A stretch of DNA of 64,000 nt from Epiperipatus broadwayi. Its lineage: Eukaryota; Onychophora; Udeonychophora; Euonychophora; Peripatidae. Positions 59,296 through 64,000 of the stretch are shown in pieces; within the stretch, counting starts at the first letter, position 1; each line of letters starts with the position of its first letter. The stretch is from positions 5,412,877 through 5,476,876 of the forward strand of contig JAQFVV010006216.1 in the NCBI GenBank assembly GCA_028023455.1, read 5' to 3'. The translations under genes were made by a program, and so were the position numbers. Under the pieces are notes generated by a model. That model worked only from the letters and a program-made list of their open reading frames with translations. It did no database searches and was not told the origin of the DNA.

Positions 59296-61108
59296 TCACA
59301 TATTTTATATTTGTCTAATTTACTTTCAATTTCCTTTTATGGGAATGCATTTACTTTTCCATTAGTCTTTGTGTTCATTTCCTGCCTTTCAGCTCTTAAT
59401 TTTCCATTGACACTCTTGAGTAGTACTTTTGGTATATTTTTACACAAAGGTGTCAAACTGTAACTATTTTTGCTGATCTTCTCTCTGATATCTAAATAAG
59501 GCACCAAATATTACTCCGCTTAATTGATTATTTCCATTACTGGGCCCTTGCTATTGTTCTTATTACTTTACCCACTAAACTCATGCACAATAATTACTTT
59601 TTTAGTTTTTTAAAATATTTTTAATTTCCCTAGGTTTACTTTGCACTGTTTCCAATTTAAAAATTATATAGTTACACTCACCCACATGCATGCATCTATT
59701 ATTTATGTGTATGAGTCTAAGGAAATTTTAGTGTTTCAAACCCAATGGCAGGAATTTAAAAAATGAAGCATGCATATATGCACCACATCAATATCTAAAT
59801 AGACAGACATTCTAATAATTAATCTCAAATCTTAGTTTAATAGAATAATACTAACTTATCCATGCTATACTTTTATATTAATTTACTATTACTAATCACA
59901 CTACTTATAACAAGATAAAAAATAATAAATATACTAACTAACCCATACTATATTCTTATATTGACTTCACTTTTGCCAATTAAGCTAATTATAATAAAAG
60001 GAATATACCTATTAGATAATCTTGAATCTGTAATATCCAATTATACAAGTATATAAAAGAAACAGTAATTTGTATTGAATATTTACTTAGGTACAATTAA
60101 TTAATCATATTATTTTAAATTTCCTGTAATTAAATTATAAAAAGAATGATTAGTATTTAATATATTCAAGTATGAATATTAAAATTTAATAGTTAATTGG
60201 ATTGACATCCAACTCAAGTAAATTTAAATATAATTAAAGTAAATCATTCTAACTTATGACAGAACAAAACGCTATACTTGAATAAGATTAAGATCTTAAT
60301 AACTAACCCTAAACTTAATACTGGAAATTATCTAAACAATAATAATTTAGACAAAACATGCAAATATTTAATTATGATAATCACAAAAAGTTTATATCCA
60401 GTTAGATAACCATAGATTTCAATACCAAAAAAAAAAATATAACTATTATTATTTACCAATTCTGTAATTTAATTTCTGGATTATAATACTTCAAATAAAT
60501 TTTAGATATAGAAAGTTTATCTGTTCTCACTCAAATGTTGTTAATAAATTAATTCATATTGCATTATTGAATAATAATCAATTGATCTAATAAAATCACA
60601 CAATCAAGTAAATATAACTCATGCATACCTTCTGATGTTTGTATTCCATCTTTAAAACTATAAGTAACATCCATTTTTCCTGAATAAAAGATTCTGATGG
60701 TTTACATAATGAAACAATTTTGATTAATTTTCTTTTTACAATAAATTTGTAGTTTTTCCTGTAAAATTCCATCAATAAACTGCACTGGTCCATGGGACAT
60801 ATAAAATAGTTTCTTACTCCATTTTATTTCATGAATTATATATTTTTAGGGTAAATAAAAAAAAATCATGTAAAGAAATTTATACACACTTCAGTTTAAA
60901 ACAAAGACATGAGAGAAAAAGTTTTTGTTCAAATTTTTTAGTCCTATTTATAAGATTTTATTATTGACATCATAGTAACCATAGTAATCATCTATATTCA
61001 CTCATTAAGCAATTTCTGATGGCATTTTGGCTAATGAAAATTGTATTAAACCACTAAATATCACATGATCACCATCTCTTATGCTAGCACACAACTGTTA
61101 TTAAACAA
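59296..61108. other. AT-rich non-coding sequence
   Basis: No element or exon could be established. One minus-strand interval (about 60646-60700) is bordered by an acceptor-like TTTTATTCAG and a donor-like GTATGC and is open in one frame, but nothing else supports it as an exon. Confidence 0.45.
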
Positions 61109-61318
61109 GCAAAACTCTCCATACAGTAGTGCCATCCTGTGCCAGCCAGAGTAAACAATGGATCTAAAGGCTCCTCACTGACAAAGGCCACAAGCCAGAA
61201 ACTAGTCTGGGGATATTGGATGAGTAGGCACTAAATGGGGATTTTATGCACAAGCCTTCTGGCATCCATTGATTACTCTGGTTGGCACAGGATGGCACTA
61301 CTGTATGGAGAGTTTTGC
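61109..61318. mobile_element. 210-bp foldback element with 55-nt arms
   Basis: Arms 61109-61163 and 61264-61318 are reverse complements at 53 of 55 positions (left arm begins GCAAAACTCTCCATACAGTA). The 100-nt loop carries GGCTCCTCACTGACAAAGGC and AACTAGTCTGGGGATATTGG, a dispersed repeat also present twice at 16640-17045. GC content is well above the surroundings. No target duplication was certain. It may be a MITE-like foldback or a local inverted duplication around a dispersed repeat. Confidence 0.85.
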
Positions 61319-64000
61319 CTATTTAAAAATTGTATTATTAAACTAACAAAATAAATATTTAAAAAATATTACATACAATAAAAATTTATATTTTTACAAT
61401 ACCAATATTATCTTTCAACAAAACTTAAACAATCTACATCATATTTTCAATATATTACATATTTTCATACATATCTTCTAGCATAATATTAAACAAATAA
61501 AAAGGACAAATATATTTGAAATATTAAACATTTATTTGTATTATTTATAATTTACTGTCATGAATGCAGTAACAAAAATGAAACATAAAAAAATAATAAT
61601 TTCATCCAAATAATATACTTTATTATTCATATAATTATTTTTCTTTTAAAAATGAATAAAGTCAATTTACAATCTTATAACACAAGTAATAATAAATAAT
61701 ATCTTATTAATATTATTATCGTAGCAACACAGTTAATACTTCATAATTTAATATATCCATTATCCAAAATTCAAATAAAAAAGAAAAAAAGACTGATAAC
61801 TTGACACATAGTTCACATATTTCCAATTTTAGTATATATACTATAATAATAACTTATAGTTATTATTAATTTAATATAGAAATATTTTACAATACTTTTA
61901 TCTTTAATGAAACTATTTATAAATATAAAAGTCTATTTGACTATATTAATATGTATATATATACTATTTATATATACATGTGAACCTTAAATAATACATA
62001 CTTAATGTCAAGCTTTTGAGTAATTGCCAGATTTGAAGTTGAAGAATAAATAGTTTTATATATATATTTTATTATTAGATCTTAATATTTATTGATAACA
62101 ATTAATATTTAAATTAAGCATGAAATTGAAACAAAATACACGAGGAGATTCATTTGGTCTCTTGTTATTAAAGAGAAGAAAAGAAAATGATTTCTCTTTA
62201 AATAACTTTTTCTTTTATAAAAATATTTCTATTCAATGTTGGAATAAAATAGTAACTGTTCCAAATTAAGACCTATGGATTAAAAGATTACAAGGAAAAT
62301 TATTTTAATTTTCTATTAAATCTAAAGAAAGAATAGCAATATAAAAGAAAAGAACATCTGTTTGAGTTTTTGGAAACTATATTATTTTAACACTTCGTTA
62401 TTCTACAAATATATATATATTTAAAATAATTATATATATATAAAGAATCTTACAATGTGCAGTGAGTAGAATAATTATTGTATCGTAAAGGTTTCGAAAC
62501 CAACGGTCATGCTAAATTGAAATATTTGTTGTAGAGAACGTCGAATGATAATAGAAATATGGAGAATAAGCACATCAATATTTGAAGGATATTTACTTTA
62601 TATTATATAAATCAAATCATTGGATATTATTAACAATTTATCAATTAAGGATAAATAAATCATCATTATACCAATGGATTAATATACTTCGTAAGAGATC
62701 TTCATTAGGATTATGATCTACAGACTTAAATATCTATTCTTAACTCTGGAAAATAAGTTTTCTTTATTTATTTATATATATTATAATAATACTTATATTA
62801 TTTTAATATGTTTATTATTATTATTTTTATTTCAAATTTGGCATCATTATATTTTAATAGGAATATCTAAATTTAATATTATAAACATGAATTGAAAGTT
62901 TCACATGATTTATCAAAATTAGATGAAATATAAAAAAATGGTTATAATTTAACAGATATTTAAAATAGGTTTATTATATTTATTATATAATATAATAAAC
63001 ATTTAATGTATTTTATTTATTATAAATACATATAATATATAAGTTGTACAATTGTAAATAGTACTTATATATATATTAATAATTATGAAACATATATAAT
63101 AAGAACTGTAAATAAATTAATAAGTTATATAAATTATTAATTTTTGAATCTAGATATTGTTTTTATATATCTGTTAATTTAAATTATATTTTTTAATTTT
63201 GAATAGTTTATTATAACATAGAATTTTATCATTGCGTGTTAAATGGAAATATTATTTATTAATATTTTAAAATGGTAAAATTCATCCGTATTTATTTATT
63301 AATATTTTATCTTTTACGTTATATTTTTTATTGTTTATTAAATATTGAGTTATTAACTTGATCTCTTTGTCTAATCATTATTAAATTATATTATATATAT
63401 GTTAGTATTATAAATATCATATGAATATCAATTATTAGTTAATGCTTATATAAAGGCATATTAGATAATGACTTATTTTGAAATCATCCCTGAAAAGAGC
63501 TAATTGTAAATTCTCCGTGAGTTTGAATATTGTGGCATAATGGTGACTGAAAGAGGGATGAGAAATGGATGAACTAGTTTAAATTATATTAAAATTTATT
63601 TAAAAATTATTGAGCTAGCATAATAAAGATGGATGTAATCATGGACTTAGTATTTCATCGATTCATTTTTAGCATTCTACTTGAAGACCCAAAGTCCGAT
63701 TGTAGTGAAATGCATATCCTCTTTCTGGTGAATTTAATCATCCTGTTATATTTAATAAGCCCAATTTAGACTTTAAAAATAATCGTTCCGTTATAATACC
63801 ATCACATCACTTGATTCTTTCAATCCATTTACAATAAATAAAATCATAAAAGATAGTGCTAGAGTCGAAAAAAGACAAATGCTCTTATATAGTTTTTTAA
63901 TAAATTCTTTGGCACATTTCATGTTATCTCCCTGTTCAAAAAATGTTTCATCTTTTTTCTTAGTGCTGAAATAAGTTTTCTCTTAATACCAAAATGACAT
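61319..64000. other. AT-rich sequence without a recognised gene
   Basis: A 12-bp palindrome GGTTTCGAAACC lies at 62490-62501. A 43-codon minus-strand frame at 63791-63922 has a Lys-rich start and a hydrophobic stretch. It looks like a signal anchor but has no confirmed donor or homolog, so it is not called as a gene. The rest is A/T background with TA repeats. Confidence 0.45.

Noticed and set aside
60646-60700. Possible small exon between TTTTATTCAG and GTATGC on the minus strand
   Set aside because: Short, with no match to Cab45 blocks and no neighbouring exon; splice-like strings are common in this AT-rich DNA.
63791-63922. Minus-strand 43-codon frame with Lys-rich start and hydrophobic stretch, considered as a first exon of the Cab45-like gene
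   Set aside because: No good donor follows, no Cab45 sequence after the signal-like part is present, and the first EF-hand exons are not found between it and 46844.

Overview
This is a very AT-rich stretch of an animal nuclear genome. It has spliced exons with GT/AG borders, long introns, poly(A/T) runs, TA/CA microsatellites and many decayed retroelements. There are no operons, Shine-Dalgarno sites, CRISPR arrays, rRNA genes or tRNA genes that I can see. The mix of APE-endonuclease LINEs, an RTE-type LINE with a (GAT)n tail, Ty3/Gypsy elements and a metazoan CREC-family gene points to an invertebrate. I lean weakly to an arthropod and cannot fix the lineage from sequence alone.

Host genes are sparse. 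A minus-strand gene of the CREC EF-hand family (closest to Cab45/SDF4) is represented by its last two coding exons, 46672-46844 and 37982-38158. They join in phase across an 8.5 kb intron and end in the retrieval-like tetrapeptide HDEF. Its 5' exons were not found in the 17 kb upstream and probably lie beyond the window. A plus-strand terminal exon at 10087-10531 encodes the Lys-rich then acidic C-terminus of a protein I could not name.

Layout: 0.53-5.54 kb is a decayed plus-strand LINE, broken by an inverted-repeat element (1.5-2.4 kb) and a small related insertion (3.55-3.68 kb), with its 3' end duplicated in tandem. 6.3-6.85 kb holds a possible Penelope-like RT scrap. 10.09-10.53 kb is the unnamed exon. 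13.08-13.17 kb is an almost perfect hairpin. 16.6-17.05 kb holds two inverted copies of a dispersed repeat whose third copy forms the loop of a 55-bp-arm foldback at 61.1-61.3 kb. 17.4-17.7 kb may be mariner-type debris. 18.95-19.5 kb is a LINE RT fragment. 22.89-29.48 kb is a 3.1 kb retroelement gag unit present twice in direct tandem. 29.8-33.5 kb is an old minus-strand Ty3/Gypsy element with diverged LTRs. 38-46.8 kb is the Cab45-like gene, whose intron carries a 1.96 kb terminal-inverted-repeat transposon with a perfect 8-bp target duplication (42081-44044). 48.0-51.1 kb is a young, internally deleted Gypsy element with a perfect 5-bp target duplication, upstream of the gene's exons. 56.2-59.3 kb holds RTE-type LINE copies facing each other.

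The window is therefore mostly a transposable-element record. Both Gypsy elements keep gag, protease and integrase remnants but lack the reverse transcriptase core. Several families occur more than once here, so they can be compared internally. The two host gene fragments show no sign of working together.
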